A DNA stretch of 9,099 nt from DATLZC01 sp037444005 (GTDB lineage: Bacteria > Chloroflexota > Dehalococcoidia > DSTF01 > JACRBR01), in NCBI GenBank assembly GCA_037444005.1, contig JBBING010000094.1:1-9099 (forward strand), read 5' to 3'. How positions within the stretch are numbered: the first letter of the stretch is position 1; every line of letters begins with the position of its first letter. The notes beneath the pieces were generated by a model, which did no database searches, had not been told where the DNA came from, and saw nothing but the letters and a program-made list of their open reading frames with translations. Shown here piece after piece: positions 1-7,303 of this stretch. The position numbers and the translations under genes are program-made.

Positions 1-81
1 TCGCGAAGGCGAAGGTACGCCGGTTCGGCCCGCGACGCAAGGGGTGGAGGGAACGATGGGGCTCCCGGCCGCGCGCCGGAT

Positions 82-90
82 TGCTATACT
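82..90 (+). promoter_or_regulatory. Extended -10 promoter for tRNA-Gly
   Basis: The string TGCTATACT fits an extended -10 element (TGn followed by TATACT, five of six matches to TATAAT). It ends 10 nt before the mature tRNA 5' end, so initiation would fall just upstream of the tRNA. No recognisable -35 hexamer lies 16-18 bp further up, which is acceptable for an extended -10 promoter. The assignment rests on sequence match and position only. Confidence 0.5.
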
Positions 91-100
91 AACCCTGCGA

Positions 101-176
101 GCGGGAGTAGCTCAGCTGGCAGAGCATCTGCTTCCCAAGCAGAGGGTCGCGGGTTCGAATCCCGTCTCCCGCTCCA
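101..176 (+). tRNA. trnG: tRNA-Gly, anticodon CCC
   Basis: The 76-nt cloverleaf is complete. The acceptor stem is GCGGGAG/CTCCCGC with discriminator T and encoded CCA (174-176). The D arm is GCTC/GAGC, the anticodon stem TCTGC/GCAGA with loop TTCCCAA, and the T arm is GCGGG-TTCGAAT-CCCGT, whose outermost pair is a G-T wobble. The anticodon at 134-136 is CCC, which decodes the glycine codon GGG. The body closely resembles bacterial tRNA-Gly(GCC) except for the first anticodon base. No T-tract terminator follows it. Confidence 0.97.
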
Positions 177-272
177 GATTCCGCGCTGAGTCTCTCCCGT
201 CGCTACTGCCCATCTCGCAGCGTTACACTAGGCGCCGTCGTCGTTCGTTCTGCGCCGGAGAGGAGCCGCACC

Positions 273-629
273 ATGGACTGGGCCAGACCGGTCGTGCACT
301 GGGAGATCGCGGGGCGCGATCCCGCGCGCCTCAGGCAGTTCTACGCTGAGCTGTTCAACTGGAAGATCGAGGACGCCGCCCTGCCAGGCGTCGCCACCAT
401 CGAGCCGGGAATCGGCGGCCCTGAGCCCGGGCCCGGCGGCCACATCATGGCGTCGGACGCGCCCAGGGTCGCCCTCTTCGTGCAGGTGGCCGATTTGCGG
501 GCGTCGCTTCGGCGCGCCGAAGAGCTGGGCGGGACGGTGCTCCAACAGCCCTTCGACATCCCCGGCGGGCCCACCGTCGCCCGGATCGCCGACCCCGAGG
601 GGAACCACGTGGGCCTCGTGCAGCAATAG
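273..629 (+). CDS. VOC (glyoxalase/bleomycin-resistance fold) family protein
   Basis: This is a 118-residue single-domain protein of the vicinal oxygen chelate superfamily. It opens with the usual first strand ending in His9 (VVHWEI), then DPARLRQFYAELFNW, where the helix and the FYxxLFxW pattern are typical of glyoxalase-like domains. The second beta-alpha module ends in DPEGNHVGLVQ, the common closing motif. The family includes metal-dependent dioxygenases, isomerases and resistance proteins, and nothing here fixes the substrate. His9 is a plausible metal ligand. The usual closing acidic ligand is not obvious, so metal binding is uncertain. The ATG start is backed by GGAGAGGAG upstream (258-266). 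The deacylase gene follows after 17 nt on the same strand, which suggests co-transcription. Family confidence is high, specific function unknown. Confidence 0.88.
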   Translation: MDWARPVVHWEIAGRDPARLRQFYAELFNWKIEDAALPGVATIEPGIGGPEPGPGGHIMASDAPRVALFVQVADLRASLRRAEELGGTVLQQPFDIPGGPTVARIADPEGNHVGLVQQ

Positions 630-646
630 CGCTTTCCGCATCCCCA

Positions 647-1135
647 ATGACGCCGCCCCGGAAGACGCAGGCGATGCGCGCGTTCGAGGCCAGGCGCGTG
701 CCGTATCGCGCCGTCGTGTACGACGAAGCCGGCGCCTTCCACTCGGGCCAAGATGCCGCGGCGCTCATCGGCGTGCCACCGGAGCGCGTCTACAAGACGC
801 TGGTGCTCTTGCGCGACCCCGCACGCGGCCGGCCCCTCATCGTGCTCGCGCCGTCGCATGTCGAGGTGGACCTCGGGCGGCTGGCCCGACATCTGGGGGA
901 GAAGCGGCTGCGAATGGCCACCCGGCGCGAGGCGGAATCCCTCACGGGTATGCGGGCAGGCGCCATCACCGCGATCGGCCTCCGGCGAGGCGCCTTCCAT
1001 GTCTACATCGACGAGCGCGCGCTCGCGCAGGAACGAATCTATGTAAGCGCCGGCGCCTTCGGCGTCGAGCTCGAGCTTCGCCCGGAGGACTTCACAGCGC
1101 TGACGGGGGCGCGCCCCGTCCCGCTCGCGGACTAG
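647..1135 (+). CDS. YbaK/ProX-type aminoacyl-tRNA deacylase
   Basis: This 162-residue cytoplasmic protein has the YbaK/EbsC (prolyl-tRNA synthetase editing-like) fold, which hydrolyses mischarged aminoacyl-tRNA, in YbaK itself Cys-tRNA(Pro). Visible signatures are KTQAMRAFEARRVPY at the N terminus, the VYKTLV motif with the conserved catalytic-site Lys50, VDLGRLARHLG (74-84), TGMRAGAITAIG (100-111), and the closing IYVSAGAFGVELEL (131-144). The loop at 107-110 reads ITAI where E. coli YbaK has Ile-Ser-Pro-Leu, so the Ser-Pro pair lining the editing pocket is replaced and specificity may differ. No good SD precedes the ATG, but the KTxAMRxxxxxxxPY alignment supports this start over the internal ATG at 674. 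It sits 17 nt behind the VOC gene and its TAG stop overlaps that of the convergent protease gene. Confidence 0.9.
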   Translation: MTPPRKTQAMRAFEARRVPYRAVVYDEAGAFHSGQDAAALIGVPPERVYKTLVLLRDPARGRPLIVLAPSHVEVDLGRLARHLGEKRLRMATRREAESLTGMRAGAITAIGLRRGAFHVYIDERALAQERIYVSAGAFGVELELRPEDFTALTGARPVPLAD

Positions 1136-2250
1136 GGCTGTTCTCCCAGCGTGACCTGCACGGTGCGCTCCGTCCCGTTCCGATAGAAGGTCACGGTCAC
1201 GACATCGCCCGGCTTTCGCTCGGCCAGGAACTGCAGGAGCTCGCCGTCGTTGTTCACGGGCTGGTCGTCGAGGCGCACGATGATGTCGTTCTCGCGCAGG
1301 CCAGCGCTCGCTGCGGGCCCGCCCGGTTGGATGCGCACGATGCCGACTCCGTGGTCCACGGGCAGGTCCAGGTTGCGCGCCAGCGTGGGGGTGATGGTGA
1401 CCACGCCGATGCCCAGGTACGCGCGCGAGACACGCCCGTTGGCGATGAGCTGCTCGAAGATGGGCTTCGCGAGGTCGATGGAGATGGCGAAGCCGACGTT
1501 CTGCGCTCCCCGCACGATGGCGGTGTTGATGCCGATGACCCGGCCCGCCACGTCGACCAGCGGCCCGCCGCTGTTGCCGGGGTTGATGCCCGCATCTGTC
1601 TGGATTGCGTCAGGGATGCTGTAACGGTCCTCCTGTATCACGCGGCCTCGGGCGCTCAGCACCCCTCGGGTCACCGTCGGATCGCCCTCGAGACCGAGGG
1701 CGTACCCGATGGCGACGACGTCGGCGCCCACTTCGGTCGCCTCGGCGCTTCCCAGCTCGACCGGCGTCAGCGTCCGGCCGTCGGGGTCGATCTTGAGCAC
1801 CGCGAGGTCCGTCGGAGGATCGGCGCCCACCACGCGGGCGTCGACCGGCTGCTCTTCGCCCGGCAGGAGCACTGAGATGCGCTGAGCGAACTGCCGGCCG
1901 CCCGGCCCTTGCACGACGTGATAGTTCGTTGCGATGTGTCCCTGCTCGTCGAGAATGAAGCCCGACCCCACGCCCTGCTGCGGCACCACCTGGCCGAAGA
2001 CGTCCAGCGTCGCGGTCTCGGTCTGGACGCGCACCACCGACGGCCGCAACTTGCGGACGATGTCCACGGTGCTGAGTCCGCCGCCCGACGCGACCGACGA
2101 TGGCGCCGATGCGACCGTCGGCGTCGCTGCTGACGACGTCGCTGCCGACGACGTGATCGTCGGGGATGGAGCTGGGGTCCCCGCCCGTTCGCGGCATCCC
2201 GCGGCGAAGAGGGCAAGCAGGACCAGCGGGAGGAGCAGACGGCGATTCAT
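1132..2250 (-). CDS. HtrA-like trypsin/PDZ serine protease, lipoprotein
   Basis: From the ATG at 2250 the product has 372 residues. A short n-region (MNRR), a hydrophobic core and LFAAGC form a lipoprotein signal with Cys19 as the lipid site. A Ser/Ala/Thr/Pro linker (20-58) leads to a trypsin-like domain with an intact triad: His111 (TNYHVV), Asp148 (TDLAVLKI) and Ser227 (GNSGGP). One C-terminal PDZ domain spans about 275-370 (YLGIGV; GPAASAGLRENDIIV). This is the usual single-PDZ HtrA/DegS-like layout, here probably tethered outside the membrane, where such proteases degrade or process misfolded envelope proteins. It is the third gene of a minus-strand cluster. An in-frame TTG at 2292 has a better SD (GAGGAG, 9 nt away) and would add 14 residues to the n-region. 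I prefer 2250 because it gives a standard lipoprotein signal. Family certain, start uncertain. Confidence 0.93.
   Translation of the reverse strand: MNRRLLLPLVLLALFAAGCRERAGTPAPSPTITSSAATSSAATPTVASAPSSVASGGGLSTVDIVRKLRPSVVRVQTETATLDVFGQVVPQQGVGSGFILDEQGHIATNYHVVQGPGGRQFAQRISVLLPGEEQPVDARVVGADPPTDLAVLKIDPDGRTLTPVELGSAEATEVGADVVAIGYALGLEGDPTVTRGVLSARGRVIQEDRYSIPDAIQTDAGINPGNSGGPLVDVAGRVIGINTAIVRGAQNVGFAISIDLAKPIFEQLIANGRVSRAYLGIGVVTITPTLARNLDLPVDHGVGIVRIQPGGPAASAGLRENDIIVRLDDQPVNNDGELLQFLAERKPGDVVTVTFYRNGTERTVQVTLGEQP
2124..2153 (-). repeat. 15-bp tandem repeat in protease linker
   Basis: Two adjacent 15-bp units (2124-2138 and 2139-2153) differ at one base. They encode the doubled pentapeptide SSAAT-SSAAT in the linker behind the lipidated Cys of the HtrA-like protein. 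The repeat is in frame, so copy-number change would alter tether length without breaking the protein. Confidence 0.8.
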
Positions 2251-2301
2251 GGCCCCGCGCCCGATGATACGGACGCCCGGGCCGTGGAACAACGTCCGAG
2301 G

Positions 2302-2307
2302 CTCCTC
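2302..2307 (-). promoter_or_regulatory. SD-like GAGGAG supporting an alternative TTG start at 2292
   Basis: On the minus strand GAGGAG lies 9 nt before a TTG (2290-2292) that is in frame with the HtrA-like protease. It overlaps the TGA stop of the cupredoxin gene (2306-2308), an arrangement that permits translational coupling. The ATG at 2250 has no comparable SD. This site keeps the longer form of the protease open as an alternative. Confidence 0.4.
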
Positions 2308-2926
2308 ACTGGACGGTGAGCCAGCCCGTCATCGTGAGGGGATGCACCGTGCAGACGAAGCGGTACGTCCCGGCCGTCACGTCCACACGGACCGAGGTGA
2401 CGGCAGGCCCGGTCGTGACCGGCGTCGAACCGAGCTCGCCGCCCGATAGCCCGTACACATACAGGTCGTGCTGGACGTCGGCGTCCCGGTTGTCGAGCGT
2501 CAGCGTGAGCTCACCCGCGGACGCGCTGAGGTTCTGCGGGTGGAACGCTGCGCCCTCGGCGACCACGACGATCGCCTGCGGCGGGGGCGGGGACGTCGCT
2601 GTAGCGGGCGCCGACGTCGCCGTGGCTGGCGCGGGCGCCGTGGCCGGACGCGGCGGAGGCCCCGCCGTGTCGACAGGGGCGGGCGGCTCGGGCGTGAGTG
2701 TCGCCTGCGGTGGGAGCGCTGTCGGAGACGGCGCACTCGTGGGCGTGGATGGACGCGGGCTCGCGGGGGCGGTTGGCGCCGGCGTCTCGGTGGCCGACGT
2801 CGTTCCTCCAGTCCCTCCGCACGCCAGCACGGCGCCTGCGGCGAGCGCGAGCGAGGCGACCGCCCCCAACCACCTTCGGGCTGAGCGGGGGGCCGGCCCC
2901 AGCCACCGGCCCCCCGCGGTACCCAT
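2306..2926 (-). CDS. Cupredoxin (type 1 copper) lipoprotein
   Basis: From the ATG at 2926 the product has 206 residues. An Arg-rich n-region (to about 19) and hydrophobic core lead to VLAC, a lipobox-like site with Cys36, although Leu at -2 is not ideal. Residues 40-116 are a low-complexity Thr/Pro/Ala/Ser spacer. The C-terminal domain (about 117-206) is a plastocyanin/azurin-type beta-sandwich with complete type 1 copper ligands: His153 (VQHDLYVY), Cys192 and His195 (CTVH), and Met199. The C-x2-H-x3-M spacing matches small bacterial cupredoxins ending in CTVHP..M.G.LTV. It would carry electrons or bind copper at the outer membrane face; the redox partner is unknown. The gene starts 14 nt after the stop of the propeller gene and has no clear SD, so translational coupling is plausible. 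A longer upstream reading is Arg-rich and overlaps the propeller gene, and I excluded it. Confidence 0.88.
   Translation of the reverse strand: MGTAGGRWLGPAPRSARRWLGAVASLALAAGAVLACGGTGGTTSATETPAPTAPASPRPSTPTSAPSPTALPPQATLTPEPPAPVDTAGPPPRPATAPAPATATSAPATATSPPPPQAIVVVAEGAAFHPQNLSASAGELTLTLDNRDADVQHDLYVYGLSGGELGSTPVTTGPAVTSVRVDVTAGTYRFVCTVHPLTMTGWLTVQ
2592..2633 (-). repeat. 21-bp imperfect tandem repeat in cupredoxin linker
   Basis: Two 21-bp units (2592-2612 and 2613-2633) match at about 17 positions. They encode the repeated ATATS/AP pattern in the low-complexity spacer of the cupredoxin lipoprotein. The unit length is a multiple of three, so the reading frame is preserved. Confidence 0.6.
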
Positions 2927-2940
2927 CGTCGATGAATGCG

Positions 2941-4221
2941 TTACCGGCGCCACAGGGCGTAGCGAGCGCCGATGAGCGCGCCCGCGACCGTCACCCAGAG
3001 CGCCGCCAGCGCCCACGCCGGAAGTCCGCTGCCGGCGAGGCCGCCGCCGTCCCCCGTGGCGGGCGGCAGGACGGGTCCCGTTGGCGTCGCCGTCGGCTGA
3101 GGCGACGCAACGGGCGACGGCGCCGGCGTCGGCACAGGCGGGACGGCGCGAATGTCGTCGATCACCCACACTTCGCCCGGTGCGACGACCGAGAGGCCGT
3201 GGTTCACCACGTAGACCTTCGCGCCGCTGAACGTCATCGCCGTGGCGAACGTGAAGCCTGCCACGACCGGCGTCATCGTGCCGCCGCTGACCCGCAGGAT
3301 CTTGCCCGTGAACGGCAAGAGAGGGGGCCCGGGGCTGGTGGACTGCTCGGCGAACTGGAGCGCGTAGAGTTGGCCACCGGGGCCGATGCCCACGTCGGTC
3401 AGCGCGCTGTAGCCGCTCGCGACGTCATGCACATCACCCGTGGTCGCCCCCACCGAAACGACTTTCCCGTGTTCCGGCAGGAAGGGCTCTTTCCCCAGCA
3501 TGGCGACGTAGAACGGCCCCCCGCTGGGGCCGTACGTAATGCCCGTCGACACTGGGTGTCCTGGAAACTCGGTGAGCCGGGTGATCGCGCCGTCGGGCGT
3601 GATACGCATGATCTGGTTCTGGTTCCCGTCGACGACGTAGAAGGCGCCGCCGCGCACGGTCATCCGATACGGGTTGCCTCCCGGCTCAATGTCGAGCTGA
3701 CGCCCCTCCGTCAGGTCGCTCACCGGATTCGCCACGTTGAAGGCGCCGATGTCGGCGACCAGCGTCACCGACCCGTCGGCGTTGACCTTGTACAGGCCCG
3801 TGGGCTCGTCCGGGAATCCCCACGCGGCGCCTCCATGCGTCTGCACGTAGTAGAGCTGCCCACCCAGAAACGCCACGTCCGCCGGCCCTGTGGTGCCGAA
3901 TTGGGGATGGGAGTTCGAGGGCAGGCCGTCGGCCACGGTGACTCGCGCCCCCGTCGACGGGTCGATCCTGGAGATGCGCCCGGTGTGGCCGATGTTGAAT
4001 GTCTGACCTTCGACCACGATGGTCTGGTCGCCGCCTTCGCCGGCCTCGGCGACGTAGAGCATGCCGTCCGGCCCGACGACGATGCCCCTCGGATTGAGCA
4101 GACCGCCCACGAGCAGACGCCCGGCCGAAGGGGCGGGCTGAGCCTTCGCGGGCGCCGCTCCCAGCGAAAGCGCTCCCAGCGCCGCGCCGATCAACGCGGC
4201 GATACTCAAGATTCGAAACAA
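2941..4221 (-). CDS. Secreted ScyD/ScyE-like (NHL-type) beta-propeller with C-terminal anchor
   Basis: This is a 426-residue exported protein. A Sec signal peptide (1-27) ends at AKA-QP. Residues 35-357 are a beta-propeller of the ScyD/ScyE/NHL type, with repeated blades of the form 'NPRGIVVGPDGMLYVAEAG', then GRISRIDP, GLYKVNADG, QIMRITPDG, KVVSVGATTG, VGIGPGGQLYAL and KILRVSGG. A Pro/Thr/Ser spacer (361-383) is followed by LPPATG (385-390), a hydrophobic segment (about 401-419) and the basic tail RYALWRR. This is a surface-anchor layout like that of sortase substrates, but the motif has one residue more than LPxTG. No enzymatic residues can be assigned; propellers of this kind usually bind proteins or ligands. 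The start is TTG at 4221 with a strong SD (AAAGGAG, 6 nt spacing). It is the first gene of the minus-strand cluster. Confidence 0.9.
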   Translation of the reverse strand: MFRILSIAALIGAALGALSLGAAPAKAQPAPSAGRLLVGGLLNPRGIVVGPDGMLYVAEAGEGGDQTIVVEGQTFNIGHTGRISRIDPSTGARVTVADGLPSNSHPQFGTTGPADVAFLGGQLYYVQTHGGAAWGFPDEPTGLYKVNADGSVTLVADIGAFNVANPVSDLTEGRQLDIEPGGNPYRMTVRGGAFYVVDGNQNQIMRITPDGAITRLTEFPGHPVSTGITYGPSGGPFYVAMLGKEPFLPEHGKVVSVGATTGDVHDVASGYSALTDVGIGPGGQLYALQFAEQSTSPGPPLLPFTGKILRVSGGTMTPVVAGFTFATAMTFSGAKVYVVNHGLSVVAPGEVWVIDDIRAVPPVPTPAPSPVASPQPTATPTGPVLPPATGDGGGLAGSGLPAWALAALWVTVAGALIGARYALWRR

Positions 4222-4227
4222 GGACGA

Positions 4228-4234
4228 CTCCTTT
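4228..4234 (-). promoter_or_regulatory. Strong RBS fixing the TTG start of the propeller gene
   Basis: The minus strand reads AAAGGAG, six nucleotides before TTG (4219-4221). This is a near-perfect anti-SD match at good spacing. It settles the start despite the rare codon, and no in-frame ATG lies nearby upstream. Confidence 0.85.
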
Positions 4235-4238
4235 CAGG

Positions 4239-4338
4239 CTGGGGGACGAAGTGATGTAGTCAGTGTATTCCGCCTGGGGGGCGAACACAACCGCACAATC
4301 TGCTTGCACAGCGACAGCGGCCAATGCGTCGTCCCCAG
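4239..4338. repeat. Inverted repeat bracketing the divergent promoter region
   Basis: CTGGGGGACGA (4239-4249) and TCGTCCCCAG (4329-4338) are inverted copies, ten matching bases with one extra G in the left arm, 79 nt apart. The left arm lies 17 nt before the propeller start and the right arm 4 nt before the ATG of the GGQ protein. They could be a pair of operator half-sites or RNA-level structures. The function is unproven. Confidence 0.4.
4262..4290 (-). promoter_or_regulatory. Candidate sigma-70 promoter for the minus-strand envelope cluster
   Basis: On the minus strand TTGTGT (4285-4290) and TACACT (4262-4267) are 17 bp apart. TACACT matches TATAAT at four positions; the -35 keeps only TTG. 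Transcription would start near 4255, leaving a leader of about 35 nt that contains the strong SD. This is the only candidate I see in the divergent gap for this strand. Confidence 0.35.
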
Positions 4339-4342
4339 TAAC

Positions 4343-4897
4343 ATGTCGCTCGACGTGGGGTCACGAAACGATTGGCTGCGCCTCGACGAGCCGGCGCTCC
4401 TCGCCATGTGCCGCGAGGAGCGCTATCGCGCCAGCGGTCCCGGAGGGCAGCGCCGGAACAAGGTTGAGACAGCTGTGCGGCTCCGCCATGAGCCCACCGG
4501 CGTCTCGGTCCACGCGGACGAGGCGCGGTCGCTCGAAGAAAACCGCCGTCGCGCCGTCCGGAGGCTCCGGTTGCGCCTCGCGCTGGAGCTACGCGAGCCG
4601 TTCGATCTCGCGGCGCCAGCCGCACCGCCCGAGCTGGTCGCCTGCCGCCGCGACGGGCGCCTCGAGGTCGCGCCCCGCAATCCCGCCTATCCCGTCGTGG
4701 TTGCGACCGTCCTGGACGCCCTCCACGCCGCGCGGGGCAGCTACGCGCTCGCCGCCCGGGCGCTCGGCCTCACCACGAGCCAGCTCCTGCGCTTCCTGCG
4801 CTCGGATGGCCAGGTCTGGGCGGCCGCCGAGCGGATCCGGAGCCGGCACGAGCCACGGGGCGGGGACCGCGGGCCCGCGCCGGGCGCCGACCTTTGA
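4343..4897 (+). CDS. Release-factor-like GGQ-domain protein with C-terminal HTH-like segment
   Basis: From the ATG at 4343 the product has 184 residues. The N-terminal half is the RF-1 catalytic domain: RASGPGGQ with Gly34-Gly35-Gln36, then NKVETAVRLRHEPTGVSV and an EARSLEENRRRAVRRLR helix. GGQ inserts into the ribosomal peptidyl-transferase centre and triggers peptidyl-tRNA hydrolysis in release factors, ArfB and PrfH. The codon-recognition domains of RF1/RF2 are absent, so this is a stand-alone factor, probably for rescue or quality control (inference). Residues about 118-157 (VVVATVLDAL...AARALGLTTSQLLRFL) look like a helix-turn-helix instead of the basic unstructured tail of ArfB. I recall similar tails in uncharacterised planctomycete and chloroflexal 'release factor-like' proteins. 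Neither this ATG nor an in-frame TTG at 4304 has an SD; the ATG gives the better fit to the domain edge. Confidence 0.85.
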   Translation: MSLDVGSRNDWLRLDEPALLAMCREERYRASGPGGQRRNKVETAVRLRHEPTGVSVHADEARSLEENRRRAVRRLRLRLALELREPFDLAAPAAPPELVACRRDGRLEVAPRNPAYPVVVATVLDALHAARGSYALAARALGLTTSQLLRFLRSDGQVWAAAERIRSRHEPRGGDRGPAPGADL

Positions 4898-4959
4898 CCG
4901 GCCCGTCCGCGACAGGGTCGAACGGCGCCGAACTTCACCCGCAGAGGTTTCGTCGCCGC

Positions 4960-4988
4960 TTGAACCCGGTGGCGACCTACTTTATAGT
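4960..4988 (+). promoter_or_regulatory. katG promoter (-35 TTGAAC, -10 TATAGT)
   Basis: TTGAAC (4960-4965) and TATAGT (4983-4988) are separated by 17 bp. The -10 matches TATAAT at five of six positions and the -35 keeps TTGA. Transcription should start near 4995, about 32 nt before the GTG. This is the best sigma-70 match in the window, and the PerR-box-like palindrome covers its -10. Confidence 0.75.
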
Positions 4989-4997
4989 GGTTCTAAA
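4981..4997. promoter_or_regulatory. PerR-box-like operator overlapping the katG -10
   Basis: TTTATAGTGGTTCTAAA is an interrupted palindrome with TTTA/TAAA arms. Its inner 15 bases match the Bacillus PerR consensus TTATAATnATTATAA at 11 of 14 specified positions. It covers the -10 hexamer and probable start site, so a bound repressor would block RNA polymerase. A PerR-type regulator is encoded just downstream of katG, which makes it the likely ligand. Binding is inferred, not shown. Confidence 0.72.
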
Positions 4998-5012
4998 CTC
5001 CTCGAAGCTACC

Positions 5013-5020
5013 AAAGGAGG
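5013..5020 (+). promoter_or_regulatory. Consensus RBS of katG fixing a GTG start
   Basis: AAAGGAGG is fully complementary to the common 16S rRNA 3' end and lies 6 nt before GTG (5027-5029). It fixes the GTG start and predicts strong translation. Confidence 0.9.
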
Positions 5021-5026
5021 ATCACC

Positions 5027-7174
<2,148 letters not shown>

Positions 7175-7187
7175 GACGCCGTGTGTA

Positions 7188-7228
7188 GCCCGAGGGCAGT
7201 CGCCCGCCCCCGGCGGCTGCCCTCGGGC
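7188..7228 (+). terminator. Long hairpin between katG and perR
   Basis: GCCCGAGGGCAG (7188-7199) pairs perfectly with CTGCCCTCGGGC (7217-7228). The stem continues through a T-G wobble and CGCC/GGCG to a 7-nt loop (7205-7211), giving 17 pairs. It starts 14 nt after the katG stop. No T-tract follows, so it is not a classic intrinsic terminator. It may instead be a partial terminator, RNA processing site or 3' stabiliser setting the katG to perR ratio. The structure is clear; the role is inferred. Confidence 0.65.
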
Positions 7229-7290
7229 CCAGGCGCCGGCCGCGGTGGGGCGGCGGGAGCGGGCACGAGCTGTCGAGCGGCCCGAGAGAG

Positions 7291-7295
7291 AAAGG
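7291..7295 (+). promoter_or_regulatory. RBS deciding the TTG start of perR
   Basis: AAAGG, within GAGAGAAAGG, lies 8 nt before TTG (7304-7306). It favours this start over the GTG at 7181, which would add 41 low-complexity residues and run through the hairpin. Confidence 0.7.
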
Positions 7296-7303
7296 CGACG
7301 ACG

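Noticed and set aside
3..92. A possible gene tail at the left edge (Lys/Arg-rich, ending at TAA 90-92)
   Set aside because: It has only about 29 codons with no recognisable family, and its end overlaps the tRNA promoter. Not enough to call a partial gene.
2927..3169. N-terminal extension of the cupredoxin to 3169
   Set aside because: The extra 81 residues are Arg/Gly-rich, overlap the propeller gene and place the signal peptide in mid-protein.
2698..4254. A 518-codon open frame on the plus strand opposite the propeller and cupredoxin genes
   Set aside because: The product is Arg/His/Asp-rich without motifs and crosses two supported genes on the other strand. It is a shadow frame.
7181..7303. 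GTG 7181 as the perR start
   Set aside because: It adds 41 low-complexity residues before a complete Fur domain and runs through the hairpin, while TTG 7304 has an SD and gives a normal length.
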